A program made the translations under genes and the position numbers. Source: Ariolimax columbianus (Eukaryota; Mollusca; Gastropoda; Stylommatophora; Arionidae). From it: DNA of 64,000 nt. Below the pieces are notes generated by a model. That model searched no databases. It was not told the DNA's origin and saw nothing but the letters and a program-made list of their open reading frames with translations. Below are positions 1 to 11,235 of the stretch, in pieces. The DNA is taken from assembly GCA_036924085.1 (NCBI GenBank), contig JAVGWX010000011.1:12877318-12941317 (forward strand), in the 5' to 3' direction. Numbering within the stretch: the first letter of the stretch is position 1; each line of letters begins with the position of its first letter.

Positions 1-98
1 AAGGGTCTTGGCAGCTATGGTTCGCTGGCCCTGATGCTAGCAGTCAGCTATGGGTCGCTGACCACTGCAGCTTATTCGCTGCTCAGCATCTTGATCCC
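1..98 (-). mobile_element. SINE-A fragment (5' part) at window edge
   Basis: Near-identical to the 5' part of the dispersed element seen complete at 15988-16314 and 24742-25100 (motif GTCAGCTATGGGTCGCTGAC on the plus strand). The rest lies outside the window. Confidence 0.8.
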
Positions 99-875
99 AG
101 TTATATATACATCAGGTTGACAAAGCGGTCTACCTTTCCTTTATATCATGACAACCTTATCATTGCCAAGAATGCTGCAATGAGATGCATTTCGAATCTC
201 TTGGACTGGTGATAAAGTATACAGTTTATAGAGCAGTACTGAGTTCTTTATATCCCAAATTGTTGGGTTCTCCGATGCCTCCACAACAGACATGAAGAGC
301 ACCATTTATCCCTCTGTGTTGTCCTTTGTCGAATGGACATCTGATGCCGTTTTCTAGGTCTCTGCTCTGAATTCACTTCGAAATCCCCCATTTGACATTG
401 ATAACTTTTTGTACGTACTTGCATTTTGTTGTTAACATACGTTTTCGGTCCACGACCCTTAGTGTACCATAATTTTTCCACGGCACCCCCAACCTCCCAC
501 CCCAAATAAGAAAATAAGCCCACTTCACAGTTGCAGTGCGCAGTTGATGAAAATGTTGGAATGTTTCAAGGCACCCCTGCAAACCAGCCACAGCACGCAA
601 TGGTGACGCAGCACACAATTTGGAAACCAGTGGTCTAGGTAGTGTTTGAGAAGTAATTCTCTGTGTATATTACAGTTATGGCCCTTCTTTTCCTTTCTGA
701 TTGGCTGGTCTTGTTCCCAATGCCGGGAATGTTTTGAATCAGCGCTAGAAAGTGGTGTTTTACCCAGGTGGTATGCAAATGTCAGGCTTCTATAGGTTTT
801 ATTTGTGATATGCCATTTACAGTGTCTGCTCCTTACTTTATTTTTATTGAAGCTACAAAGTTGCTCCCTTTCAGT
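99..875. other. Unassigned sequence
   Basis: No repeat, coding or RNA feature recognised. Short open frames here look random. Confidence 0.4.
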
Positions 876-962
876 AATCCTCTCCCAAACCCAACTAGCA
901 AGTAAGTTAGTTAGTTAGTTAGTTCCCATCGTAAATGATGAAGGTCACATCATCAGACGGTT
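876..962 (-). mobile_element. SINE-E 3' end with AACT tail
   Basis: On the minus strand it ends in a GATGGGAACTAACTAACT-type tail, matching the end of the SINE at 27885-28200 (GATGGGTAACTAACTAATG). Confidence 0.5.
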
Positions 963-999
963 TTTATTTTGATGATGTAATTTACGCCGGATTTGCGCT

Positions 1000-1312
1000 A
1001 TAGTGAGCAAGAAACTGCGCTTGTCATCAATCTCACATCTCTCGTCCCGAACCGCCTTGAACCAGTGGCAAGACGACTGACAACGGAAGGGCCTGCATCT
1101 TGAGCTACCATTCTGCGTTCATCTAAACCCATATACACAGATAATAAGCTGTCGAAGATGGGTGTGTCAGACCAAAAGGTACAAATATCGCAGTCTAGCT
1201 GTAAACTAGCGGCACGAAGCATTCCGTTCTCAGGAATACATGCTGCTATTTGCAAAGTCCTGTTAATGGCTTAGTAGTGCGAGATTAAGAACGAACGCAG
1301 AAAAAGAACAAG
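1000..1312 (+). mobile_element. SINE-A/B variant, degraded
   Basis: Contains CAAATATCGCAGTCTAGCTG, TAAACTAGCGGCACGAAGCA and a GAACGAACGCAG end with an A/G-rich tail, matching the 3' half of SINE-A. Confidence 0.65.
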
Positions 1313-2155
1313 AAAAATAATAAATGGCTGAAATACAAACAACAATAACAGAGGTTAACCGACGTATCCACCTAAATATTATGTAAACGAACAAACGATA
1401 ATCACTCAGACTAAATAATTGAACTAAGTTATACTAATATCAATTTACCTTGTTATATAAAAATAATAAAATTCATGTTTCTGTTTGTCCGTCTTACAAA
1501 AACTCTTGAACGGTGACCGACGCGTAATTTGCACAGCTCATCCTGTTTGTAATTTCTAGGACAACGAAACTATTTTGAACTCCGAGCGTTTTTCCATTCC
1601 ATATTTACTTAATATTAACGAACTCTTTGCTTAAAATGTTTTTGGTATACCATACAGAAAACAACGAGTAAATCCCTAGAAACAGTACATGCTTGGAACT
1701 GATCAGTACATGGAAAGTAGTCCATTTTTGGCATGCCCATCAAGACGTCCATGTTTGGAACTGATCAGTACAAGGGATTTCCATGTTTGGATCTGACACA
1801 ACGCGTGATTATTATTTTAAGGTGGCCGTTTAAGTTACTTGAGTGATGTTTTGTTGTGGCGGAGTTTCTGTGTGAAAGAATGGCTATTTCCCAAGCTAAA
1901 TTTGGCCTTTTAAAGTTCTCTAACATGAAGAAAATCCGGAACATTGTCAAACAATTCATGTCATTGATGATGCCATGCTCACTTATTAGTTCAAGGTCAT
2001 TAGTGACGATAATCGCAGATCGTCATCAAACATTCGCATTTTGTTATCTTTCTTTTGCGTGCATGGTCAGGATCCATCAAACAGACAGCTACTATGTTGA
2101 TTACCAGTTCAGGTCAGTGAGTAGGTCACAAATGGCTATTTAAACCAAAAAAAAC
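1313..2155. other. AT-rich sequence with a short triplicated motif
   Basis: CATGTTTGGAACTGATCAGT-like sequence recurs near 1689, 1751 and 1783. No gene recognised. Confidence 0.4.
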
Positions 2156-3480
2156 ACGAAATGAGTTGTGAACTTGAGAACCTTTATTATTGCCCCATAT
2201 TTCTCAACATAATTTCCACCAACACTGATACACTTACCCAATCGCTTTATCAGTGCACCAAAACCTGCATCATATAAGTCTTTGGTCTGTTGTCTCAGCC
2301 ACCAAAACCTGCATCATATAAGTCTTTGGTCTGCTGTCTCAGCCACCAAAACCTGCATCATATAAGTCTTTCGTCTGCTGTCTCAGCCACCAAAACTTGC
2401 AACATATCAGTCTTTCGTCTGCTGTCTCAGCCACCAAAACCTGCATCATATAAGTCTTTGGTCTGCTGTCTCGGCCACCAAAACTTGCATCATATCAGTC
2501 TTTGGTCTGATGTCTCGGCCACTAAAACCTGCATCATATCAGTCTTTGGTCTGATGTCTCGGCCACTAAAACCTGCATCATATAAGTCTTTGGTCTGCTG
2601 TCTCGACCACCAAAACTTGCATCATATCAGTCTTTGGTCTGATGTCTCGTCCACCAAAAACCTGCAACATATAAGTCTTTGGTCTGCTGTCTCAGCCACC
2701 AAAACTTGCATCATATCAATCTTTGGTCTGATGTCTCGTCCACCAAAAACCTGCAACATATAAGTCTTTGGTCTGCTGTCTCAGCCACCAAAACCTGCAT
2801 CATATCAGTCTTTGGTCTGATGTCTCGTCCACCAAAAACCTGCAACATATAAGTCTTTGGTCTGCTGTCTCAGCCACCAAAACCTGCATCATATAAGTCT
2901 TTGGTCTGCTGTCTCGTCCACCAAAACCTGCATCATATAAGTCTTTGGTCTGATGTCTCGTCCACCAAAACCTGCATCATATAAGTCTTTGGTCTGATGT
3001 CTCGTCCACCAAAACCTGCATCATATAAGTCTTTGGTCTGATGTCTCGTCCACCAAAACCTGCATCATATAAGTCTTTGGTCTGATGTCTCGTCCACCAA
3101 AACCTGCATCATATAAGTGTTTGGTCTGCTGTCCTAGCCACTAAAACCTGCATCATATAAGTTTTTCGTCTGTTGTCTCAGCCACCAAAACCTGCATCAT
3201 ATAAGTCTTTGGTCTGCTGTCTCAACCACATATGCCCATTCGGGAAACGTGTCCTCATTCAACTTACATTATGCTGTAAGTTAAACCATGCAAACACCCT
3301 ATTGTAGTTGCTGTAGAGTATATCGTTACTCGCCTGTCAGCTCAAATCATTCCAGACACCAGCAGCACATATGCTTCTGGTATCATCTGAACAGGACGAC
3401 CATGTCGGGCTTCATCAGCTTTTTCTTCGATCAACTGATGCTATGTCTATATGAGATGTCAATATCAACTATGCTCTAGT
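2156..3480 (-). mobile_element. Mariner-like transposase relic, internally deleted and expanded
   Basis: Minus-strand frames give DEARHGRPV and DRRVTIYS..ATTIG (mariner-type DNA-binding region), then jump to FPEWAYVVETADQRL and GFGALIKRLGKCISVGGNYV-EK. The last is the typical mariner C-terminal K-C-x(4)-GxYVEK block. The catalytic DDD region is missing. The C-terminal part is interrupted by a 44-bp tandem array at 2256-3232. Non-functional. Confidence 0.65.
2256..3232. repeat. 44-bp tandem array, about 22 copies
   Basis: Unit contains CCACCAAAACCTGCATCATA and TAAGTCTTTGGTCTGCTGTC. Period 44 is seen at 2299, 2343 and 2387. On the minus strand one unit reads as mariner sequence (VETADQRL / YDAGFG). 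Since 44 is not divisible by three, most units are out of frame. Confidence 0.9.
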
Positions 3481-3484
3481 CCGG

Positions 3485-4065
3485 TGAGGTTCACAATGGA
3501 GACTGCGTTTCAGGTCTTCGCCGGTCTCCCCCAGCTTGAGGAGCCATACTGCCTCTCTTTGGTCTGTCTAAGTAGGGAAATCATGTAGGATATGTTCTGA
3601 TGTTTGCTTGGATATTCTACAATCGCATATGGCGGTGTCTCTGAGACCCATTTTGTACCTTGAGTCTGCTTCAATGTCCGATCTTTAACTACACATCTCT
3701 GCCGAGTTTGTCTATGCTGTCATTCTCTTGTTTGTATTCTTTGTTCTGCTCTTTCCATTCCGTCCTCGTGGATCGTTTGACAAATTTCTTTACTTCTGTA
3801 TAGCTCTGTGGATGGCGAGTCTGCATGTCGCCACTTTCGGCTCGTGCGAGCTCATCTGCTGTCTTGTTTCCAAGGACCCCACAGTGGACCGGAATCCACT
3901 GCAGTATTATATCTGTGTTTTTGAAGAAAGCAATCAAATGTTGTATTTTATTTTGTGTGAGAGTCTGTCTTGGGACTTAAAAAGCTTCATCAGCAAGTTT
4001 TTAGCGTCCTTGAGAAACTTTATCGACTCAGGTATGCACCGTTTTACACAACAAACACTTATCAT
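3485..4065 (-). mobile_element. RNase H-bearing LINE fragment
   Basis: The minus strand encodes LQWIPVHCGVLGNKTADELA, the C-terminal catalytic block of a LINE RNase H. A broken cysteine-rich tail follows (C-D-C...SEHILHDF). Pseudogene fragment. Confidence 0.75.
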
Positions 4066-4330
4066 CGTAAACAGGAAGTACGCTATTGTTTGGTTCTGTG
4101 TCATTGGTCAATTTGGTGACTATCACCTTTGATGCAAAGAGATCGGTGTAGTATCTCTGATATTCTGCATCTATATCTGCTCTTTCCGGCACACTGCCTT
4201 TGTCTACATTCTTGTTCAAATACTTGTGCTTCACCTGTTTAGTTAAGGAAGCCATTTTGCAAGATGAAGTGTTGTTTTTTTTAGCGACGCACAATTGTTT
4301 AAACATGCATCCACATTATATATCAACTAA

Positions 4331-4692
4331 TCTTCTTCTTCTTTTTCTTCTTCGTTCGTTCTCAATCTCCCATTACCAAACCCCGAAACGGCTTAAGTAG
4401 CAGAATGTAGTCCAGAGAACGGAATGCGTTGTGTCGTAGTTTACAGCTTGGCTGCGATATTTGCATCTTTCGGCCCAACACATCCGACTTCAGCAATCAT
4501 TTTTGAGTACCGGGTTAGCATTTCCTCTTCGATCCATTCTCCTTAGCCAGTCTGCCCTACTGCAGCCTGTTATCCAGGATCACCGCGTGGAGGTGTAGAA
4601 GGGTCTTGGCAGCAATGGTTCGCTGGCCCTGACGCTAGCAGTCAGCTATGGGTCGCTAACCACTGCAGCTCATGTGCTGCTCAGCATCTTGA
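4331..4692 (-). mobile_element. SINE-A, nearly full length, GAA-type tail
   Basis: The plus strand starts with the CTT-rich tail, then TTCGTTCGTTCTCAATCTCC, and ends with the CAGCATCTTGAT head. The flanks ATATCAACTAA and ATATCAACCAA form an imperfect target-site duplication. Confidence 0.85.
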
Positions 4693-4765
4693 TATCATAT
4701 CAACCAACCAATCAATCAATTAATCACAGAATTTTCAACTTCCGGTGGAGCATAGTGTACATGCG

Positions 4766-5250
4766 TCTTAATTCACCACAAGCAGAGTTCCTATCGAATG
4801 CAACAGGACATTCCATTTCGGGTTAAGGGGAAGACAGGTCGACATAATTATATTTTAAATAAATAAGTAAAGACTTAGATACAGAAAGGAGCGTGGAAAA
4901 GATGGTTATATTTAGTTTAACGAAGGGTTAGAGTTAGGTTTGATGAGTCGAATGAAGTGTACCAATTATTTTAAGTTTTACGAAGCATTAGGGTTAGGGT
5001 TAGGTTTATGGTTAGGAAACATGGTTGTTATTACATCGTCTGACAGCATGGATAATGTCATGCTGCTGTATAAACTGGATGCTACTCTCCTTATCCTGGA
5101 TCAATGTTGACAGATTCAAGAAATTCTGGACTATTCTCGCAAAATGGTTGACACATCCCCATCAGTTAAAAAGTTGACTATTCAGTGACGTCACCTCATC
5201 AAATTCTGTGCCAAAAAATATATATTTCTTTTGTTTGGGGTGAATTAAGA
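4766..5250 (+). mobile_element. MITE-like element M1, copy 1 (inverted termini, short telomere-like core)
   Basis: Terminal inverted repeat TCTTAATTCACC (4766-4777) and GGTGAATTAAGA (5239-5250) is perfect over 12 bp and extends imperfectly to about 20. The interior holds GTTAGGGTTAGGTTTATGG, shared on both sides with copy 2 at 11236-12288. No coding capacity. Confidence 0.75.
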
Positions 5251-5344
5251 GGCAAGTTACGGAGAACATGTTTTCAACAGATACATAGCAAGTCATAAAA
5301 CGTTGACCTGTCCATATTGTTTGAAATTTGTCTGGCTTAAAGTG

Positions 5345-5470
5345 TCCACAAGATGGGGTAGCTAATCCCATGTCCAACCCTCTTTAGTCGTCTCTTACGA
5401 CACGCCTGGTAGGTTACAGTGCTACTATTCCTTGCTCCTCGTTAGGGTCCCGTTCACGTGTTCTGATATA
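5345..5470 (+). mobile_element. SINE-H fragment (central domain)
   Basis: GATGGGGTAGCTAATCCCAT followed by TTTAGTCGTCTCTTACGACA and CGCCTGGTAGGTTAC. Related copies are at 25248-25400 and 58485-58605. The TAGTCG..TTACGACA block resembles a SINE central domain that I recall from molluscan genomes. Confidence 0.55.
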
Positions 5471-5774
5471 ATCAGAACGATGTGGTCTGTGGTTGAAAAT
5501 CGCACAACTGCAAGTAAAAAGATTGAAACATTAACAAGAACTCTGACCTAGTTCTGAAGTGGGCCTTTCTGAATCGCTGACGATATTTTACTACCGGTTT
5601 TGTCGAACTTCGTTTCGTTTCCTTTCAACTTCTGCTTTGCATCAATTTTAACAAATCCGATGCTTTCAACCACATAAAGTTTCATTTTGTTTATTCAGAT
5701 CTGTTTCAATTATGTTGGCGGTATACAGAATCACACTGCACTCACGGCAGACCAATATGTGGTAATGACTTTCA

Positions 5775-6750
5775 ACATACAAGGGGCTTGTCATAAGTCT
5801 TTACCCTGACCATGAAGAAGTAGTACTAGCAAGTTGAAATGTGGCACAGTGCTTATTACTTCTCAATGTAGCCACTACCTGAATGTGTACATTTCTGCTA
5901 TCTCTGCGTGACCTTGACAAGACCTTCAGAATAAAGTAACCTTTTTTTCGAACTAAACCAGTTATCACAAGCCAGTATGACATCTTCGTCACTGTCAACA
6001 TGATTGCATTTCAGCTGTTTTTTAAGTTTTGGGAAAAGAAAAAATCTGGGTCATAATGGTGAACCCAAATCTCATCTACTATCACCATGGTCGGCAACAT
6101 GTTTTTCGACCGACCCATTTTTAGCAACTGGCCACATCAATCAACCCACGTTTGTTTCTGTTCACATGTCAGCAGACGTGGGACCAAGCGGACACACAAT
6201 TTTCTCATGTTCAGTCTGTTCTGTAAAATTCTAAAAACTGTACTTTCGTTCAGTTTTTCTGACCTAGATATCTCTGCAATTGTAATTTTCCCATCCTGGT
6301 CAATGATTTGCTTGACTCTTACAGCATTTTCATCGCTGCACTCTGAGGATCGTCTTCCTGATCTTGGAAGGTCAGCAACATGGGAACGGCCACACTTAAA
6401 CTGCCTATACCAGTTTTTTTTAACAGAAGCATGCGAAGAATATAATTCCTCAAACACTGATTCCATCTTTCTGTGTATTTCTATCGGTGTTTTCCCCTGC
6501 AACATCAAGAACGATATCACAGTTCTGACCTCTGATTTCTCCATTGTTCTGACAAACCGTTAGAGTAGCAGATCCGGTCAATAATGTGTGTTGCGTTTTG
6601 CACCATACCTGGTAAACCCGTTGATGAGGGAAATTCATACTTCTCAAGTCCAGTACAAATTGAATGAGCTACATATGTGTCAAATTTCAACTTTCTCCTC
6701 CTACTCATTCATAGTTAGGGTAAAGACTTAAGACAAGCCCCCTTGTATGT
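5775..6750 (-). mobile_element. Mariner element with inverted termini, internal deletion
   Basis: Left end ACATACAAGGGGCTTGTCAT (5775) and right end, on the minus strand, ACATACAAGGGGGCTTGTCT (to 6750) are inverted repeats of about 33 bp including AAGTCTTTACCCT. Transposase frame from 6544: HTH region ending in WYRQFKCG, DLPRSGRR, SDENAVRVKQIID, LNESTVFRILQNRLNMRKLC, PRLLT. After a frameshift comes DEIWVHHYDP (first catalytic Asp region). It then jumps to the C-terminal SDEDVILACDNWF, so several hundred bp of the catalytic core are lost. A non-autonomous, dead copy. Confidence 0.85.
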
Positions 6751-6759
6751 CGTAGTGTA

Positions 6760-7040
6760 TATTCATTGATGATCCCTGCATCTCGATCGTTGTACACACA
6801 ATTATTCTGTCATCTAATTCTGTTATCGATCTGTGAAATAACAGGAAATAGCATACCAACTTCCACATTATCAAGACGGTCGAAATGCCATCACATAAAC
6901 AAAAGGGCTGGGTCTATGATGGAGAATGACATTCTCAGCCAAATTAGGACACACTTATCTAACGAACAACGTGCGAGGTGGATTTAAGATAATGTTAATG
7001 TCTTTTAATCAACATAATATGTAATTATTAGGTTAATTGT
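6760..7040. other. Unassigned sequence
   Basis: No feature recognised between the mariner end and the 47-bp array. Confidence 0.35.
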
Positions 7041-9440
7041 TGACTCCATCTGACTCCCACTCGCATACAGATCTTACTTTGTCTATAGAGGACCCACTGA
7101 CTCCCACTCGCATACAGATCGTACTTCGTCCATATAAGACCCACTGACTCCCACTCACATACAGGTGTTACTTTGTCTATAGAATACACACTGACTCCCA
7201 CTCGCATACAAATCTTACTTCGTCCATGCAGGACCCGTTGACTCCCATTAACAAACAGATCTTACCTTGTCTATAGAGGACCCACTGACTCCCACTTGCA
7301 TACAGACCTTACTTCGTTCATATAAGACCCACTGACTCCCACTCGCATACAAATCTTACTTCGTCCACGTAGGACCCGTTGACTCCCATTAACAAATAGA
7401 TCTTACTTTGTCTATAGAGGACCCACTGACTCCCACTCGCATACAGATCTTACTTCGTCCATGTAGGTCCCACTGACTTCCACTCGCATACAGATCTTAC
7501 TTCGTCCATGTAGGACCAACTGAATCCCACTCGCATACAGATCTTACTTCGTCCATGTAGGGCCCACTGACCCCCATTCACATACAGATCTTACTTCGTC
7601 CATGTAGGACCCACTGACTCCCACTCGCATACCGATCTTACTTCGCCCACATAGGACTCACTGACTCCCACTCGCATACAGATCTTACTTCGTCCATGTA
7701 GGACCCACTGACCCCCACTCGCATACAGATCTTACCTCGTCCATGTAGGACCCACTGACCCCCACTCGCATACAGATCATACTTCGTCCATGTAGGACCA
7801 ACTGAATCCCACTCGCATACAGATCTTACTTCGTCCATGTAGGGCCCACTGACCCCCATTCACATACAGATCTCACTTCGTCCATGTAGGACCCACTGAC
7901 TCCCACTCGCATACCGATCTTACTTCGCCCACATAGGACTCACTGACTCCCACTCGCATACAGATCTTACTTCGTCCATGTAGGACCCACTGACTCCCAC
8001 TCGCATACGGATCTTACTTCGTCTATGTAGGACCAACTGACTCCCATTCACATACAGATCTTACTTCGCCCATGTTGGACCCACTGACTCCCACTCGCAT
8101 ACAGATCGTACTTCGTCCATGTAGGACCCACTGACTCCCACTCGCATACAGATCTTACTTCGTCCATGTAGGACCCACTGACTCCCACTCTCATACGGAT
8201 CTTACTTCGTCCGTGTAGGACCCACTGACTCCCACTCTCATACGGATCTTACTTCTTCCATATAGGACCCACTGACTCCCATTCACATACAGATCTTACT
8301 TCGCCCATATAGGACCCACTGACTCCTACTCACATACATATCTTACTTCGCCCATATAGGACCCGCTGACTCCAACTGGCATACAGATTTTGCTTCGTCC
8401 ATGTAGGACCCACTGACTTCCACTCTCATACGGATCTTACTTCTTCCATGTAGGACCCACTGACTCCCATTCACATACAGATCTTACTTCGCCCATGTAG
8501 GACCCACTGACTCCCACTCGCATACAGATCTTACTTCGTCCATGTAGGACCCACTGACCCCCACTCGCATACAGATCTTACTTCGTCCATGTAGGATCCA
8601 CTGACTCCCACTCGCATACAGATCTTACTTCGTCCATGTAGGACCCAATGACTCCCACTCGCATACGGATCTTACTTCGTCCATGTAGGACCAACTGACT
8701 CCCACTCGCATACATATCTTACTTCGTCCATGTAGGACCCACTGACTCCCACTCTCATACGGATCTTACTTCTTCCATGTAGGACCCACTGACTCCCATT
8801 CACATACAGATCTTACTTCGCCCATATAGGACCCACTGACTCCTACTCACATACAGATCTTACTTCGCCCATATAGGACCAGCTGACTACAACTGGCATA
8901 CAGATCTTACTTCGTCCATATAGTACTCGCTGACTCCCACTCACATACATATCTTACTTCGCCCATATAATACCCACTGACTCCAACTCACGTACAGATC
9001 TTACTTCGCCCATATAAGACCCACTGACTACCACTCACATACAGATCTTACTTCGCCCATATAAGACCCACTGACTCCCACTCACATACATATCTTACTT
9101 CGCCCATATAAGACCCACTGACTCCAACTCACATACATATCATACTTCGCCCATATAGGACCAACTGAATCCCACTCGCATACAGATCTTACTTCGTCCA
9201 TGTAGGACCCACTGACTCCCACTCCCATACATATCTTACTTCGCCTATATAGGAGCCACTGACTCCCACTTGCATACAGATCTTACTTCGCCCATATAGG
9301 ACCCACTGATTCCCACTCACATACAGATCTTACTTCGCCCATATAGGACCCACTGATTCCCACTCACATACAGATCTTACTTCGCCCATATAGGACCCAC
9401 TGACTCCCACTCACATACAGATCTTACTTAAGCCGAGCTC
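7040..9440. repeat. 47-bp tandem array, about 50 copies
   Basis: Unit contains GACCCACTGACTCCCACTCG and CATACAGATCTTACTTCGTC. Period 47 checked at 7681, 7728 and 7775. Some blocks repeat at 6 units (282 bp): the GGACCAACTGAATCCC variant is at 7513 and again at 7795. Minus-strand frames read MDEVRSVCEWESV-like peptides, with no gene behind them. Confidence 0.93.
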
Positions 9441-9910
9441 ACATACAGTTTACTTGCATTATTATTTAATGTGTTTTATAAATTTGATAGCAATTATAAA
9501 TGTTGATGTATTTTCAAAATTGAATAAAAGTAATGGGACAAATATATTCCCACCTAACTACGCACTGAACAAGTCTAAGCTGAAACAAAATTCCCCCTGT
9601 CCCTTTACTTGAAATTGGAAAACTTCCCCTTTGGTTGGGGAATTTCCAACTGGTTCAGGATCACCTACCATATACGGATAGCGGCGAGAACAGCTAGCCA
9701 TGATTTTGTCAACTTCTCGCTCTTAAATAGACGGAAACGGATTTAAACATAACAGGATCACTACAAGTGGGCGCGTGTTTGGATCTTCACATGTTCGCAA
9801 TTAACATTTAGATCAGTCGAGGAAAGGAGGGGTGAGAGAGGGTGAATAAAAATCAACACATGAACACACAAACAAAAGCACTCTCAACATGAGATATTAC
9901 AGTATATGTT
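9441..9910. other. Unassigned sequence
   Basis: AT-rich, no repeat family or coding region recognised. Confidence 0.35.
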
Positions 9911-9921
9911 GTATTAAGGGC

Positions 9922-10668
9922 TAGAAAAATAACACGGTCACTGGCAACTGAAAAATACTCAAGCAATTTCAAAGCGGAGGCAAAGGCACTGACGGCTGCA
10001 GTAGAAGAAATGGTGAGAGGCAAAAGAAATGAAAGCCATATAGTCCTGCTTACAGATGCCCTGGCCGTAGTCACAGCACTAGAAAGCCAGAAAATTACTG
10101 AACTTAATGATTTAAGAGCAGTACTCTGTCAACTATGGCACCAGTCCGCACCAAAAAGAGTAGTGGTACAGTGGGTTCCATCCCACTGTAACATCCAAGG
10201 CAACGAGGAGGCAGACAGACTGGCAAAAGAAGGTGCAAGACTACCACAACCAGATCCTAGTGTGACATACGAAGAGTCAAAAAGGCTTATTATAGCTAGA
10301 TACATGACCAAATGGGAAACAGAACATACTGGCTACACAAAAAACGATGCCTATTACCAGTTGAACAGAAGAGAGCAGGTCGTGGTCTTCAGACTTCGCA
10401 CAGGCCACAATAGACTGAGGTACCACCTATTCAATAAATTGAAGATAGGTGGCACTGACCAATGCATGTGCGGTACTGGGAAAATGACCGCTGAACATTT
10501 GCTGCAAAACTGCCCGACATACGAGGATCAGAGAAAGCAGATGTGGCCATCACCAGTGGCAACACTAGACAAGTTCTATGGCAGTGTCGACAGCCTCAGG
10601 ATTACCGCTGCTTTTTTCGAAAAAATAGAGGTTGACGTCTGACAGCGCACGAAGAAGGAGAAGAAGAA
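9922..10668 (+). mobile_element. 5'-truncated RNase H LINE (family L1A) with GAA tail
   Basis: Encodes the C-terminal part of LINE ORF2: RNase H residues in FKAEAKAL, LLTDALAVV and GNEEADRLAK, then FRLRTGHNRLRYHLF and the cysteine motif CMCGTGKMTAEHLLQNC. It ends in TGA followed by GAAGAAGGAGAAGAAGAAG. The C-terminal frame is intact from about 10010 to 10642. Flanks GTATTAAGGGC (9911) and GTATTAGGGGC (10669) look like a target-site duplication with one mismatch. Confidence 0.88.
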
Positions 10669-10937
10669 GTATTAGGGGCGGGTGGTAGGTGTGCGCGAGA
10701 CAAACGCGTAAGTAAATAATCGACTATTTCGCCTGGAGTCGATACCACAAACTTAATTTCGCATGTTCTGTCAATAACAACAAAATTAAGATTACCTCTT
10801 GACGGCCCCTGGCGATGTTCCAGAAGAGTAATGGCCGATGTAGAGTCAGATAGCACATGTTCAACAAATTAAAAATTGGGGTACTTGCGTTTTAATTGAC
10901 CCAAGAGTTCCCTCGGTTCCCATCGTACGTAACGGGA

Positions 10938-11080
10938 CATTTCTTCTTCTTCTTCTTCTTCTTCTTCTTCTTCTTCTTCTTCTTCTTCTTCTTCTTCTTC
11001 TTCTTCTTCTTCTTCTTCTTCTTTTTCTTTGTCTTTGTCTTCTTCTTCTTCTTCTTTTTCTTTTTCTTCTTCTTCTGCTT
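10938..11080. repeat. (CTT)n microsatellite, about 140 bp
   Basis: Near-pure CTT/GAA repeat directly against a SINE-A 3' end; most likely that element's tail expanded. Confidence 0.95.
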
Positions 11081-11235
11081 TCGTTCTCAATCTCCCGCTA
11101 CCAAATGCTGATCACAACTTTGCAAGTAGCAGGATGTAGACTGGAGAACGAAATTCGTTGTGTCACTAGATTACAACTTGAATGCGATATTTGCACCTTT
11201 CGGTCCGACACATCCGTCTTCGGCAGGAACAGGAT
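11081..11235 (-). mobile_element. SINE-A, 3' half only
   Basis: TTCGTTCTCAATCTCCCGCT through CACCTTTCGGTCCGACACAT. It ends abruptly where the MITE-like M1 sequence begins. Confidence 0.8.

Noticed and set aside
10680..10870. Second RNase H gene on the minus strand (SDSTSAITLLEHR)
   Set aside because: Only a short suggestive motif; no other RNase H block and the frame runs into the LINE tail. Too weak to call.
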